Source of the DNA: Burkholderia singularis
GTDB taxonomy: Bacteria; Pseudomonadota; Gammaproteobacteria; Burkholderiales; Burkholderiaceae
NCBI RefSeq assembly: GCF_900176645.1
Contig: NZ_FXAN01000094.1
Span: forward strand, 62,001 to 126,000
Direction: 5' to 3'
DNA length: 64,000 nt
A program made the translations under genes and the position numbers. Below are positions 38,909-48,493 of this stretch, piece by piece. Numbering within the stretch: the stretch's first letter is position 1; each line of letters opens with the position of its first letter. Under the pieces are notes generated by a model that was given only the letters and a program-made list of their open reading frames with translations, did no database searches and was not told the DNA's origin.

Positions 38909-40210
38909 TTAGCGCTGCGCGATCGGCTTCGCGGTGCGCTGCGTTTCGCCGATGAAGAGCTGGCGCGGACGGCCGATCTTCTGCTCGGGATCGGCGATCA
39001 TCTCGTTCCACTGCGCGATCCAGCCGACCGTGCGAGCCATCGCGAAGATGCAGGTGAACATCGACGTCGGGATGCCGAGCGCGCGCTGGACGATGCCCGA
39101 ATAGAAATCGACGTTCGGATACAACTTGCGCGACACGAAGTATTCGTCTTCGAGCGCGATCTTCTCGAGCTGCATCGCGAGCTTGAACAGCGGATCGTCA
39201 TGCAGACCCAGCTCGTTCAACACTTCATGGCAGGTCTCGCGCATCAGCTTCGCACGCGGATCGTAGTTCTTGTACACGCGGTGGCCGAAGCCCATCAGCT
39301 TCACGCCCGAATTCTTGTCCTTCACTTGCTTGATGAATTCGGGGATGTTGTCCGGCGAGCCGATCTGCTCGAGCATATTCAGCGCGGCTTCGTTCGCGCC
39401 GCCGTGCGCCGGCCCCCACAGACATGCGATACCGGCCGCGATACACGCAAACGGATTCGCACCCGACGAGCCCGCAAGACGGACCGTCGACGTCGATGCG
39501 TTCTGCTCGTGATCGGCATGCAGAATCAGGATACGGTCGAGCGCGCGCACCAGCACGTCGTTGACCTGATATTCCTCGCACGGGTTCGCGAACATCATCC
39601 GCATGAAGTTCGCGCTGTACGACAGATTGTTTTGCGGATAAACGAACGGCTGACCGATGCTGTATTTGTACGCCATCGCGACGAGCGTCGGCAGCTTCGC
39701 GATCATGCGGATCGCCGACACCTCGCGGTGACGCGGCTCGTTGATATCGAGCGAATCGTGATAGAACGCCGACAGCGCGCCGACTGCGGCGACCAGGATC
39801 GCCATCGGGTGCGCGTCGCGGCGAAAGCCTCGGAAGAAGAACTGCATCTGCTCGTGCACCATCGTGTGCTTCGTGACGGTGGCGACGAATTCCTTCTTTT
39901 GCGCCGCGTTCGGCAGTTCGCCCTTCAGCAGCAGGTAGCAGGTTTCGAGGAAGTCCGCATTCTCGGCGAGATTGTCGATCGGGTAGCCGCGATACAGCAG
40001 CTCGCCCTTGTCGCCGTCGATGTACGTGATGGCCGAGTTGCACGACGCTGTCGACATGAAGCCCGGGTCATACGTGAACTTGCCTGTCTGGCCGTACAGC
40101 TTGCGGATGTCGATCACATCCGGGCCCAGCGTACCCTTGTAGATCGGCAGTTCGACGCTCGGCGAATTATCGCTGAACGATAGCGTGGCTTTAACATCAG
40201 ACGGGGTCAT
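38909..40210 (-). CDS. gltA: Citrate synthase (type II)
   Basis: 433 residues. [63 protein letters not shown] and the catalytic-aspartate region [37 protein letters not shown] are all present. It makes citrate from oxaloacetate and acetyl-CoA. It is the last gene of the minus-strand sdh-gltA set, preceded by sdhE. Confidence 0.97.
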   Translation of the reverse strand: MTPSDVKATLSFSDNSPSVELPIYKGTLGPDVIDIRKLYGQTGKFTYDPGFMSTASCNSAITYIDGDKGELLYRGYPIDNLAENADFLETCYLLLKGELPNAAQKKEFVATVTKHTMVHEQMQFFFRGFRRDAHPMAILVAAVGALSAFYHDSLDINEPRHREVSAIRMIAKLPTLVAMAYKYSIGQPFVYPQNNLSYSANFMRMMFANPCEEYQVNDVLVRALDRILILHADHEQNASTSTVRLAGSSGANPFACIAAGIACLWGPAHGGANEAALNMLEQIGSPDNIPEFIKQVKDKNSGVKLMGFGHRVYKNYDPRAKLMRETCHEVLNELGLHDDPLFKLAMQLEKIALEDEYFVSRKLYPNVDFYSGIVQRALGIPTSMFTCIFAMARTVGWIAQWNEMIADPEQKIGRPRQLFIGETQRTAKPIAQR

Positions 40211-40263
40211 GGCACATCCTCAATCGAAAAAAGAAATGGTTTTCGATAACGGGCACAACGCTC

Positions 40264-40533
40264 TCAAACGCTGCGCAGCATCTCCAGCAGCCTGGACATT
40301 TCCGGGCCGGCAAGGTCGCCCTCCGGTTCCTTGCGCGCAAGCAGCAAGTCCATCAGGTCGTTGTCGCTCAGATCCAGCAGGCGCGACAGTGCGCTCACGT
40401 CGGCGTCGCTGAGGTCATGCTCGTGTCTTTCGAAGAAACGCTCGAAAATGAGATCGTTCTCCAGCAGACCGCGCCGGGCGCGCCAGCGAAGACGCGCGCG
40501 GCGGTGCGGATCGGATTGATGCGACTCGCTCAT
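40264..40533 (-). CDS. sdhE: Succinate dehydrogenase flavinylation factor
   Basis: 89 residues from the ATG at 40533 (MSESHQSDPHRRARLRWRARRGLLENDLIFERFF). The RWRARRGLLENDLIFERFF block is the SdhE/YgfY signature (RGxxE with the E needed for covalent FAD attachment to SdhA). It follows sdhB and precedes gltA. Confidence 0.94.
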   Translation of the reverse strand: MSESHQSDPHRRARLRWRARRGLLENDLIFERFFERHEHDLSDADVSALSRLLDLSDNDLMDLLLARKEPEGDLAGPEMSRLLEMLRSV

Positions 40534-40629
40534 GGCAGTACGCGTCGCGCCGCGCCAAGCCGGGCCGCGCCGAACGAACACGCGGGCGCGCAGCGGGCGG
40601 CGGACGAAGCGAGCAAAGATTGTTTCATA

Positions 40630-41331
40630 TTAAACCGCACGGCGAACCATCAGTTCCTTGATCTTGCCGATCGCCTTCGTCGGGTTCAGGCCCTTCGGAC
40701 ACACGTCGACGCAGTTCATGATCGTATGGCAGCGGAACAGGCGGTACGGATCGTTGAGATTGTCGAGGCGCTCGCCCGTCGCGCGATCACGGCTGTCCGC
40801 GATGAAGCGGTATGCCTGCAGCAGGCCGGCCGGACCGACGAACTTGTCCGGATTCCACCAGAAGCTCGGGCACGACGTCGAGCAGCTCGCGCACAGAATG
40901 CACTCGTACAGGCCGTCCAGCTCGTCACGCTCCTCCGGCGACTGCAGACGCTCCTTCTCGGGCGGCGGCTCGTCGTTGATCAGGTACGGGCGGATCGAGT
41001 GATACTGGTTGAAGAACTGCGTGAAGTCGCAAATCAGGTCGCGCACGACGGGCAAGCCCGGCAGCGGACGCAGCACGATTTTCTGCGGCAGGTCGTTCAG
41101 GTTCGTCAGACATGCCAGGCCGTTCTTGCCGTTGATGTTCATCGCGTCCGAACCGCACACGCCCTCGCGGCACGAGCGGCGGAACGACAACGTCTCGTCG
41201 AGCGCCTTCAGCTTGACGAGCGCGTCGAGCAGCATCCGCTCGTGCTGAATCTCCAGCTCGTACGTCTGCATGCGCGGCGCGGCGTCCTTATCCGGATCGT
41301 AGCGGTAGATTTCGAAAATGCGTTTGGCCAT
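40630..41331 (-). CDS. sdhB: Succinate dehydrogenase iron-sulfur subunit
   Basis: 233 residues. The [2Fe-2S] ligands are in [23 protein letters not shown], the [4Fe-4S]/[3Fe-4S] ligands in [16 protein letters not shown] and [17 protein letters not shown]. It passes electrons from SdhA to quinone in complex II. It is 21 bases after sdhA. Confidence 0.97.
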   Translation of the reverse strand: MAKRIFEIYRYDPDKDAAPRMQTYELEIQHERMLLDALVKLKALDETLSFRRSCREGVCGSDAMNINGKNGLACLTNLNDLPQKIVLRPLPGLPVVRDLICDFTQFFNQYHSIRPYLINDEPPPEKERLQSPEERDELDGLYECILCASCSTSCPSFWWNPDKFVGPAGLLQAYRFIADSRDRATGERLDNLNDPYRLFRCHTIMNCVDVCPKGLNPTKAIGKIKELMVRRAV

Positions 41332-41352
41332 TTCAGATTCCTTTGCGCTGGC

Positions 41353-43128
41353 TTAGAACGTACGCGCCTTCGGCGGCACGGACTCGACCGTCAGCGGCTT
41401 CATATGGACGGGCTTATAGTCGAGGCGATCGTTTTCGCTAAACCACAGGGTGTGGCGCAGCCAGTTGTCGTCGTCGCGATGTTCGTAGTCGCTGTGCGCG
41501 TGCGCGCCGCGGCTTTCCTTGCGCGCTTCGGCCGACACCATCGTCGCGCGCGCGACCTCGATCAGGTTCGCCAGTTCGAGCGCCTCGACGCGCGCGGTGT
41601 TGAACACCTTCGACTTGTCCTTCAGATGCACGTTGGCGACGCGCTCCTTCAACTCGGCCATCTTGCCGACGCCCTCGGACAGCAGCGCCGACGTGCGGAA
41701 CACGCCCGCATGCTTTTGCATCGTCGAGCGGATGTCGTTCGCGACGTCCTGCGTATATTCGCCCGACGAAGATTTCTCGAGCTTCGCGAGACGCTCGAGC
41801 GAGAAATCGCCCGCGTCCGCCGGCAGCGGCTTGTGATCGCGCTGGTTCTTCACATGCTCGACGATATGGTTGCCGGCCGCGCGGCCGAACACCACGAGAT
41901 CGAGCAGTGAATTCGTGCCGAGACGGTTCGCGCCGTGCACCGACACGCACGAGCATTCGCCGACCGCGTAGAAGCCGTTGATCGGCTCCTCATGGCCGCG
42001 CGCCGTGCCGACCACTTGGCCGTGAATGTTGGTCGGAATGCCGCCCATTTGATAATGGATCGTCGGCACGACCGGAATCGGCTCCTTGATGCAATCGACG
42101 TTCGCGAACTTCAGCGCGATTTCGCGGATCGACGGCAGGCGCTTCATGATCGTCTCCGCGCCGATGTGCGACAGGTCGAGCAGCACGTGATCCTTGTTCG
42201 GACCGACGCCTCGGCCTTCCTTGATTTCCTGGTCCATCGAGCGCGACACGAAATCGCGCGGCGCCAGATCCTTCAGCGTCGGCGCATAGCGCTCCATGAA
42301 GCGCTCGCCGTTCGCATTGCGCAGAATGCCGCCTTCGCCGCGCACGCCTTCGGTGATCAGCACGCCCGCGCCCGCGACGCCCGTCGGGTGGAACTGCCAG
42401 AACTCCATGTCCTGCAGCGCGATGCCCGAACGCGCGGCCATCCCGAGGCCGTCGCCCGTGTTGATGAACGCGTTGGTCGACGCCGCGAAGATGCGGCCCG
42501 CGCCGCCCGTTGCGAAGAGCGTCGTCTTGCCTTCGAGGATGTAGACGTCGCCCGTTTCCATTTCGAGGGCCGTCACGCCGAGCACGTCGCCGTCCGCATC
42601 GCGGATCAGGTCGAGCGCCATCCATTCGACGAAGAATTGCGTCTTCGCGGCGACGTTCTGCTGGTACAGCGTGTGCAGCAGCGCGTGGCCAGTGCGGTCG
42701 GCCGCCGCGCACGCGCGCTGCACCGGCTTCTCGCCGTAGTTCGCGGTGTGGCCCCCGAACGGGCGCTGGTAGATCGTGCCATCCGCGTTGCGGTCGAACG
42801 GCATGCCGAAGTGTTCGAGTTCGTAGACCGCGTTCGGCGCTTCACGGCACATGAATTCGATCGCGTCCTGGTCGCCGAGCCAGTCGGAGCCCTTGATCGT
42901 GTCGTAGAAGTGATAGTGCCAGTTGTCTTCGCTCATGTTGCCGAGCGACGCGCCGATCCCGCCTTGCGCGGCGACCGTGTGCGAACGCGTCGGGAACACT
43001 TTCGACAGCACGCAGACGGAAAGGCCCGCGCGCGACAGTTGCAGCGACGCGCGCATCCCCGAGCCGCCCGCGCCGACGATCACCACGTCGAACTTGCGAC
43101 GCGGCAGGGAATTTTTGATTGCAGCCAT
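41353..43128 (-). CDS. sdhA: Succinate dehydrogenase flavoprotein subunit
   Basis: 591 residues. FDVVIVGAGGSGMRASLQL is the FAD fold and FPTRSHTVAAQGGIGASL has the histidine that carries covalent FAD. The active-site arginine/histidine region QFHPTG and GGEG-like blocks follow. It oxidises succinate to fumarate on the cytoplasmic side of the inner membrane. Confidence 0.97.
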   Translation of the reverse strand: MAAIKNSLPRRKFDVVIVGAGGSGMRASLQLSRAGLSVCVLSKVFPTRSHTVAAQGGIGASLGNMSEDNWHYHFYDTIKGSDWLGDQDAIEFMCREAPNAVYELEHFGMPFDRNADGTIYQRPFGGHTANYGEKPVQRACAAADRTGHALLHTLYQQNVAAKTQFFVEWMALDLIRDADGDVLGVTALEMETGDVYILEGKTTLFATGGAGRIFAASTNAFINTGDGLGMAARSGIALQDMEFWQFHPTGVAGAGVLITEGVRGEGGILRNANGERFMERYAPTLKDLAPRDFVSRSMDQEIKEGRGVGPNKDHVLLDLSHIGAETIMKRLPSIREIALKFANVDCIKEPIPVVPTIHYQMGGIPTNIHGQVVGTARGHEEPINGFYAVGECSCVSVHGANRLGTNSLLDLVVFGRAAGNHIVEHVKNQRDHKPLPADAGDFSLERLAKLEKSSSGEYTQDVANDIRSTMQKHAGVFRTSALLSEGVGKMAELKERVANVHLKDKSKVFNTARVEALELANLIEVARATMVSAEARKESRGAHAHSDYEHRDDDNWLRHTLWFSENDRLDYKPVHMKPLTVESVPPKARTF

Positions 43129-43131
43129 TCT

Positions 43132-43500
43132 TTACACTCTCCAGAGAATCTGCGCAGCGTAACCCGCGCTCGCGAGCAGCCAGACGATCGTCAACGATTG
43201 CAGCACGATACGCACGCCGACGGGCTTCACGTAGTCCATCCAGATATCGCGCACGCCGACCCATGCGTGATAGAAGAGCGAAAGCAGCGTGACGAAGGTG
43301 GCGAGCTTCATCCATTGCGTGGCGAAGATCGACGCCCAGCCTTCATACGAGAAATCGCGCGCGGTAAAGAACCACACGAGCAGGATCACCGTGTAGACCG
43401 CCATGATCGTGGCGGTGATGCGTTGCGCGAGCCAGTCGCGCAGACCATAGTGAGCGCCGACGACGAGGCGCTTCGAGCCGATACGATTGTGGGCTGCCAT
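43132..43500 (-). CDS. sdhD: Succinate dehydrogenase membrane anchor subunit D
   Basis: 122 residues with three transmembrane helices (ATIMAVYTVILLVWFF, FVTLLSLFYHAWVGVRDIWMDYV, IVLQSLTIVWLLASAGYAAQILW). FYHAWVGVRDIWMDY has the heme-ligand histidine region. It is three bases before sdhA. Confidence 0.95.
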   Translation of the reverse strand: MAAHNRIGSKRLVVGAHYGLRDWLAQRITATIMAVYTVILLVWFFTARDFSYEGWASIFATQWMKLATFVTLLSLFYHAWVGVRDIWMDYVKPVGVRIVLQSLTIVWLLASAGYAAQILWRV

Positions 43501-43503
43501 TTT

Positions 43504-43920
43504 TTAGAATGCTCCGAACAGTTTGAGCGCGACGGCGACCGTGAGAAGCGTCGACACGGCGAATACGACGACCGACGTGCGCTTGCCGCGCTCCTTGGAC
43601 ACCGCATCGTGATTCATGTCCATCAGCAGATGGCGCACACCCGCGCAGAAGTGGAACAGAAACGCCCACGACAGCGCGAGAACGATCAGCTTGACGATGA
43701 TGTTGGAGAGAAACGCCTTGAAGACTTCGAAGCTGAGTTCGGAGGTCAGGCTTTGATCGAAGAGATAAAGCAGGAAAGGAAGAAACAGGAACAGCAGCGC
43801 ACCGCTGACCCGGTGCAGGATCGAAACCTTGGCCGCGAGCGGCAAACGGTACTTCAGCGTGATATCGCCAAATCCGATGTTCCGATACTCCGGCCTCGGC
43901 TTTCTAACTGCTTCAGTCAT
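43504..43920 (-). CDS. sdhC: Succinate dehydrogenase cytochrome b556 subunit
   Basis: 138 residues. It starts MTEAVRKPRPEYRNIGFGDITLKYRLPLAAKVSILHRVSGALLFLFLPFLLYL, the SdhC quinone-site SxxHRxSG block, and has HFCAGVRHLLMDMNHD with the heme-b histidine. First gene of sdhCDAB. Confidence 0.96.
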   Translation of the reverse strand: MTEAVRKPRPEYRNIGFGDITLKYRLPLAAKVSILHRVSGALLFLFLPFLLYLFDQSLTSELSFEVFKAFLSNIIVKLIVLALSWAFLFHFCAGVRHLLMDMNHDAVSKERGKRTSVVVFAVSTLLTVAVALKLFGAF

Positions 43921-44089
43921 GCTAGACCCCTACGATGTTGTGACACTAATCCGAGATTTTAGCGCCTTTTTATTTCGCGCTGCAGCGAAAGTCAGCGCTG
44001 AAGCGTTGCATTTCACAGCGGTAAACAAGGCGCGAAACATGCTTGACGCGTGGGGCGCGCAATCACCTATTGTTTTGCCTTACGCTGAT

Positions 44090-44104
44090 TCAGGCTCAGC
44101 CTGA
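44090..44104. promoter_or_regulatory. Short dyad upstream of sdhC
   Basis: TCAGGCT and AGCCTGA arms of 7 bp around one base, in the gntR-sdhC interval. It could be a regulator site for sdhC or the 3' stem of the gntR message. Confidence 0.35.
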
Positions 44105-44138
44105 GTTGCTACCGATCTTCAGTTCAACTGTTCAACTT

Positions 44139-44939
44139 TCAACTCAAGTCGTTCTGATAGTAATACCCGGTCGTGACATACCATCCGCGCCGCACCTCGA
44201 CAGGGCGATCGCCATACGTATATGACACGCGCTCGACCGACAGCAACGGAAAGCCCACCGGCACGCCAATTGCGTCGGCAACCGCAGGCTCCGCCGCCAC
44301 CGCGCGGACCTTCTCGGTCGCACGAATCATCCGCGTGCCGAACTCGCTTTCGAACATCGCGTAAAGCGGACCCTTGTAATCGCTCAGGCGCTCGAACGTG
44401 AGTCCGCGAAATATCGCGCCCGGCAACCAGATCTCGTCGAGCACCGTCACCGCACCGTCAAACTCCAGGACGCGCCGCACCTGAACGACCGGATCGGCCG
44501 GCTTCAGATCGAGTTGGCGCGCGATCTCGGCCGGCGCCCGCATGCGCCGGCACTCGAGCAGCCGGCTCACATGCGGATGCTCGACGCCGTCGTCGGCCAG
44601 AAGCCGCAGGAAACGGAACTGCGCGCGCTCCTCGCTATGAGTCGCAACGAACGTGCCCTTGCCCTGGCGGCGCACGAGCAGATTGTCGGCGGCGAGTTCG
44701 TCGATCGCCTTGCGCACCGTGCCCTGGCTGACTTTGTAGCGCGCCGCGAGTTCGACCTCGCTCGGAATGATTTCGCCCGGCTTCCATTCGCCGGCCTCGA
44801 GACTCTGCGTGATCAGGGCCTTGATTTGCTGATAGAGCGGGCTGAAAGTCGGCGAAGGCGCGGCCGCGGCTTCGCCGCCGGGCTGCGAAGCGCCGGCTGC
44901 GCCAGTCGGATTGGGTGCGCTCGCCTGATTGGAAGTCAT
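44139..44939 (-). CDS. GntR/HutC-family regulator of the TCA region
   Basis: 266 residues from the ATG at 44939 (MTSNQASAPNPTG). The winged helix is PLYQQIKALITQSLEAGEWKPGEIIPSEVELAARYKVSQGTVRKAIDELAADNLLVRRQGKGTFV and the effector domain is a UTRA fold (RVLEFDGAVTVLDEIWLP, RGWYVTTGYYYQNDLS). It stands between sdhC and mdh and probably senses a carboxylic acid or related metabolite. A perfect palindrome sits 58 bases before its start. Confidence 0.9.
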   Translation of the reverse strand: MTSNQASAPNPTGAAGASQPGGEAAAAPSPTFSPLYQQIKALITQSLEAGEWKPGEIIPSEVELAARYKVSQGTVRKAIDELAADNLLVRRQGKGTFVATHSEERAQFRFLRLLADDGVEHPHVSRLLECRRMRAPAEIARQLDLKPADPVVQVRRVLEFDGAVTVLDEIWLPGAIFRGLTFERLSDYKGPLYAMFESEFGTRMIRATEKVRAVAAEPAVADAIGVPVGFPLLSVERVSYTYGDRPVEVRRGWYVTTGYYYQNDLS

Positions 44940-44996
44940 GGCGCGCATTTCAACATAAACCCCGCTTTTCCGTCTAGATTTTTCCTGCAAAACATC

Positions 44997-45012
44997 TGTC
45001 TTATATAAGACA
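44997..45012. promoter_or_regulatory. Perfect 16-bp palindrome between gntR and mdh
   Basis: TGTCTTATATAAGACA, a perfect dyad in an AT-rich patch, lies 58 bases before gntR and 337 before mdh. It has the look of a GntR/HutC dimer site and would allow autoregulation plus control of mdh. No second copy was seen before sdhC or gltA. Confidence 0.72.
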
Positions 45013-45114
45013 TAAGATAGGGTTTGACTTTGCCTGCCGCGACTCCTAAACTCCGGGGCGAGCAAGGGTTCGCGGGTTGCCGCACGCATGTCGGCCGCGC
45101 CCCGAATCGGGCCC

Positions 45115-45207
45115 GCTCACGCTAATCACGGGCTTGCGCCGGCTGCCTGCCCCGCAAACGGATTTTTAGGATCAGGCAAACCTGCGTTGCCTGTCATTAG
45201 CGTGAGC
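45115..45207 (+). ncRNA. Candidate structured RNA in the mdh leader
   Basis: Arms GCTCACGCTAAT and ATTAGCGTGAGC (12 bp, perfect) enclose about 69 bases with inner pairings: CAGGCAA with TTGCCTG, or alternatively GCCTG with CAGGC. The structure ends about 140 bases before mdh. A terminal stem enclosing competing helices is what a riboswitch aptamer can look like; no known class is assigned. Confidence 0.42.
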
Positions 45208-45348
45208 CGGCCCCGGCGCTCCCGTCTGTTTTCAGGCAGCATCGCGCCTGCAACCGCGAACCCTCCCTGCTACAACGCAACGCTTCGCATAACGCGCATA
45301 AAATGGCGTTTTTCCTAGCGTTCCACGCTCATCGTCCTGGAGATTTCA

Positions 45349-46332
45349 ATGGCTAAGCCCGCAAAGCGCGTCGCCGTCACCGGCGCCGCAGGTCAAATCG
45401 GTTATTCCCTGCTATTTCGCATCGCCAACGGCGATCTGCTCGGCAAGGACCAGCCGGTCATCCTGCAATTGCTCGATCTGCCGCAAGCGCAAGCGGCCGT
45501 CAAAGGCGTCGTGATGGAGCTGGAAGACTGCGCGTTCCCGCTGCTCGCGGGCGTCGTGGTGACAGACGACCCGAAGGTCGCATTCAAGGATGCCGATGTC
45601 GCGCTGCTGGTCGGCGCCCGTCCGCGCTCGAAAGGCATGGAGCGCAAGGATCTGCTGTCGGCGAACGCCGAAATCTTCACGGTTCAAGGCCGCGCGCTCA
45701 ATGAAGTCGCGAGCCGCGACGTAAAGGTGCTGGTCGTCGGCAACCCGGCGAACACGAACGCATACATCGCGATGAAGTCGGCACCGGATCTGCCGAAAAA
45801 GAACTTCACCGCGATGCTGCGCCTGGACCACAACCGCGCGCTGTCGCAGCTTGCGGCGAAGTCCGGCAAGCCGGTCGCGTCGATCGAGAAGCTCGCGGTA
45901 TGGGGCAACCACTCGCCGACGATGTACCCCGACTTCCGCTTCGCGACGGCCGAAGGCGAATCGCTGCTGAAGCTGATCAACGACGACGACTGGAACCGCA
46001 ACACGTTCATCCCGACCGTCGGCAAGCGCGGCGCGGCGATCATCGAGGCGCGCGGGCTGTCGTCGGCGGCGTCGGCGGCGAACGCGGCGATCGACCACAT
46101 CCGCGACTGGGTGCTCGGCACGAACGGCAAGTGGGTCACGATGGGCATCCCGTCGGACGGCTCGTATGGCATTCCCGAGGACATCATCTACGGCGTGCCC
46201 GTCACCACGGAAAACGGCGAATACAAGCGCGTCGAAGGCCTGGAGATCGATGCGTTCTCGCGCGAGAAGATGGACGCGACGCTCGCCGAGCTGCTCGAAG
46301 AGCGCGATGGCGTCGCTCACCTGCTGAAGTAA
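45349..46332 (+). CDS. mdh: Malate dehydrogenase
   Basis: 327 residues. [26 protein letters not shown] is the NAD fold and [21 protein letters not shown] holds the catalytic histidine, the form typical of beta-proteobacterial malate dehydrogenases. The ATG follows GGAG. It interconverts malate and oxaloacetate and heads the plus-strand TCA genes. Confidence 0.97.
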   Translation: MAKPAKRVAVTGAAGQIGYSLLFRIANGDLLGKDQPVILQLLDLPQAQAAVKGVVMELEDCAFPLLAGVVVTDDPKVAFKDADVALLVGARPRSKGMERKDLLSANAEIFTVQGRALNEVASRDVKVLVVGNPANTNAYIAMKSAPDLPKKNFTAMLRLDHNRALSQLAAKSGKPVASIEKLAVWGNHSPTMYPDFRFATAEGESLLKLINDDDWNRNTFIPTVGKRGAAIIEARGLSSAASAANAAIDHIRDWVLGTNGKWVTMGIPSDGSYGIPEDIIYGVPVTTENGEYKRVEGLEIDAFSREKMDATLAELLEERDGVAHLLK

Positions 46333-46546
46333 AGCACGTGCGACGCGCCGGGCCTGCCGCGCCGAAGTCGCGCGGGGCGGCCCGGCAACCGGCCGGCCGG
46401 GCGTCGCGCCCGGCCGGCTCCGGCGATCCCGAGCCCCGCGATCCGATCCGCACGGCCTCTGCGCTCAACGCTGCCCGCGCCGCCAGAGCCCGTTCGAATC
46501 GGATTTTCCCAGTTGGCCCAGATCCTGACGACCTGACGCAGAAAAG

Positions 46547-47572
46547 ATGTCCGCGCTTACCCCCGCAGAAGTGCTGTACGAAGGCGTTACCCCTCCGGCG
46601 ATCCTGCCCTGCTGCGATCACTACGCTGGCAGCGAAAAGCTGATGCTGAAGTCGCTTGCGCTGCAAGCGGAACTCGGGCCGGTATTCGACGTCACGCTCG
46701 ATTGCGAGGACGGCGCGCGCGTGGGCCACGAGGCCGAGCATGCGGAACTCGTCGCGGCGCTCGTCGGCGGCGACGCGAACCGCTTCGGACGCGTCGGCGC
46801 GCGCATCCACGACATTTCCCATCCGCACTGGCGCGACGATGTGCGCATCATCCTGCGCGCGGCGCGCCCGCCCGCGTATCTGACGCTGCCGAAGGTCGGC
46901 AGCGCGGCCGACGCAGCCGAAATGTGCGCGTTCATCGAGGCGTCGCGCCGCGAACTCGGCATTGCGCAGCCGATTCCCGTCGACGTGCTGATCGAAACCC
47001 ACGGCGCGCTCGCCGACGCGGCAAAGATCGCCGCGCTGCCGAACGTCGCGACGCTGAGCTTCGGCCTGATGGACTTCGTTTCCGCTCACCACGGCGCGAT
47101 TGCCGACGCGGCGATGCGCACGCCCGGCCAGTTCGATCATCCGCTCGTGCGCCGCGCGAAGCTGGAAATCGCCGCCGCATGCCATGCGCATGGCAAAACG
47201 CCGTCGCATAACGTGACAACCGAGGTCCGCGACGTACAGGTGGTCGCCGGCGACGCGCGGCGCGCCCGCGACGAATTCGGCTACACGCGGATGTGGAGCA
47301 TCCATCCCGCGCAGATCCGCGAGATCGTCGCCGCCTTCGCGCCGCGCGCCGGCGAAATCGCACGCGCAACCGAGATCCTGCTCACCGCGCAGGCGGCCGG
47401 CTGGGGGCCGACGCGCCACGATGACGCGCTGCACGATCGCGCGAGCTACCGTTACTACTGGTCGGTGCTGCGCCGCGCGCAAGCCACCGGCCAGCCGCTG
47501 CCGGCGGATGCCGCGCCGCTCTTTCGCGGCACGGATGAACGGACGCCAACGATGGGGAACATCAAAATATGA
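46547..47572 (+). CDS. CitE-like lyase (HpcH/HpaI aldolase fold)
   Basis: 341 residues of the citrate lyase beta/malyl-CoA lyase family. Visible blocks: DVTLDCEDGARVGHEAEH (acid ligands), RVGARIHDISHPHWRDDV, YLTLPKVGSAADAAEM, PVDVLIETHGALADAAKIAALPNVATLSFGLMDF and MWSIHPAQIREIVAAF. No citrate lyase alpha or gamma subunit is nearby, so it is probably a stand-alone CoA-ester lyase (malyl-, citramalyl- or methylmalyl-CoA type). It sits between mdh and prpD, which fits a role with C4/C5 dicarboxylates. Confidence 0.84.
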   Translation: MSALTPAEVLYEGVTPPAILPCCDHYAGSEKLMLKSLALQAELGPVFDVTLDCEDGARVGHEAEHAELVAALVGGDANRFGRVGARIHDISHPHWRDDVRIILRAARPPAYLTLPKVGSAADAAEMCAFIEASRRELGIAQPIPVDVLIETHGALADAAKIAALPNVATLSFGLMDFVSAHHGAIADAAMRTPGQFDHPLVRRAKLEIAAACHAHGKTPSHNVTTEVRDVQVVAGDARRARDEFGYTRMWSIHPAQIREIVAAFAPRAGEIARATEILLTAQAAGWGPTRHDDALHDRASYRYYWSVLRRAQATGQPLPADAAPLFRGTDERTPTMGNIKI

Positions 47573-47719
47573 ATCGTGCAGGATCGCGCAAAAGCTGATT
47601 TTGCACGGCTAAATAGGTGAAAATAGCGGCCGCTGTGCGTTCCGGGGCGCGTGCAGTTCAACCCGGTGGACGTGCGTGTGTCCGCCGTTGCTAACTGATT
47701 AACATAAGGCTTTGATTCC

Positions 47720-48229
47720 ATGAAGAAACTGCTGATCGCCACTGTCATTGGCGCGCTGTCCGCCTCGATGCTGGCCGCGGCGCCTAGCGCAGTCGCGCAA
47801 ACTTCATCGTCCACCGCCAAGAAGGCCACGCCGAAGCGCCCCGCGCCGAAGCGGCGTCTGATTCCGCGCAGCAAGAAGGCGCAAGCGGCCGCGGCAGCCA
47901 AGGTGGATCCGGTGCCGGAAGGATCGGTCAAGTGGTCGTGCAAGGAAGGCCTGTCGTATGAACTCGCCGGCGACATGAAACGCGACCAGATCGTCACGGT
48001 CCACTGGGCGAGCAAGAACTACAAGCTGCCCCGCCAGCAAACGACGACGGGCGCGGACGTGTTCTACGATCCGGCAAGCGGCATGAAGCTCGTCGTGATC
48101 CCGACCAAGGGGATGCTGTTCAGCGACAAGGACGACAGCCGCCTCGCCGACGAATGCAAGACGGCCGAGATGGCCGCGGCCGGCACGGCCGCGCCGACCC
48201 AGTCGAACGAACTGAAGACCGGCAACTGA
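47720..48229 (+). CDS. Exported protein with MliC-like C-terminal domain
   Basis: 169 residues. A signal peptide (MKKLLIATVIGALSASMLAAAPSAVAQ) precedes a Lys/Pro/Ala-rich linker and a compact domain (VKWSCKEGLSYELAGDMKRDQIVTVHWASKNYKLPRQQTTTGADVFYDPASGMKLVVIPTKGMLFSD) with two cysteines that could form a disulfide. The pattern resembles MliC/PliC lysozyme-inhibitor folds, though the match is by eye. It would act in the periplasm. Confidence 0.6.
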   Translation: MKKLLIATVIGALSASMLAAAPSAVAQTSSSTAKKATPKRPAPKRRLIPRSKKAQAAAAAKVDPVPEGSVKWSCKEGLSYELAGDMKRDQIVTVHWASKNYKLPRQQTTTGADVFYDPASGMKLVVIPTKGMLFSDKDDSRLADECKTAEMAAAGTAAPTQSNELKTGN

Positions 48230-48256
48230 GGCCGCGCTCGGCAGTCAAGCTATCTT

Positions 48257-48480
48257 GCATGGGACCGGAATAAGCGCAAAAACGCCGATTCCGGCCAACC
48301 GCCGCAGGGCGGGACTAGGCGCTGAAGCGCTAATTCCCGCCAACTGCGGCATGGGACCGGAGTAGGCGCTGAAATGTCGACTCCGGCCGACCGCCGCAGG
48401 GCGGGACTAGGCGCTGAAGCGCCAATTCCCGCCAACTGCGGCATGGGACCGGAGTAGGCGCTGAAGCGCCGACTCCGGCC
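48257..48480. repeat. 92-bp tandem palindromic repeats before prpD
   Basis: Two and a half copies with a 92-base period (starts at 48257, 48349 and 48441). Each unit holds two hairpins: CCGGAGT..GGCGC with GCGCC..ACTCCGG, and GGCGGGA..GGCGC with GCGCC..TTCCCGCC. They are REP-like; no transposase is adjacent. The last hairpin ends 13 bases before the prpD start. Confidence 0.85.
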
Positions 48481-48493
48481 GACAGGAGCCTAG

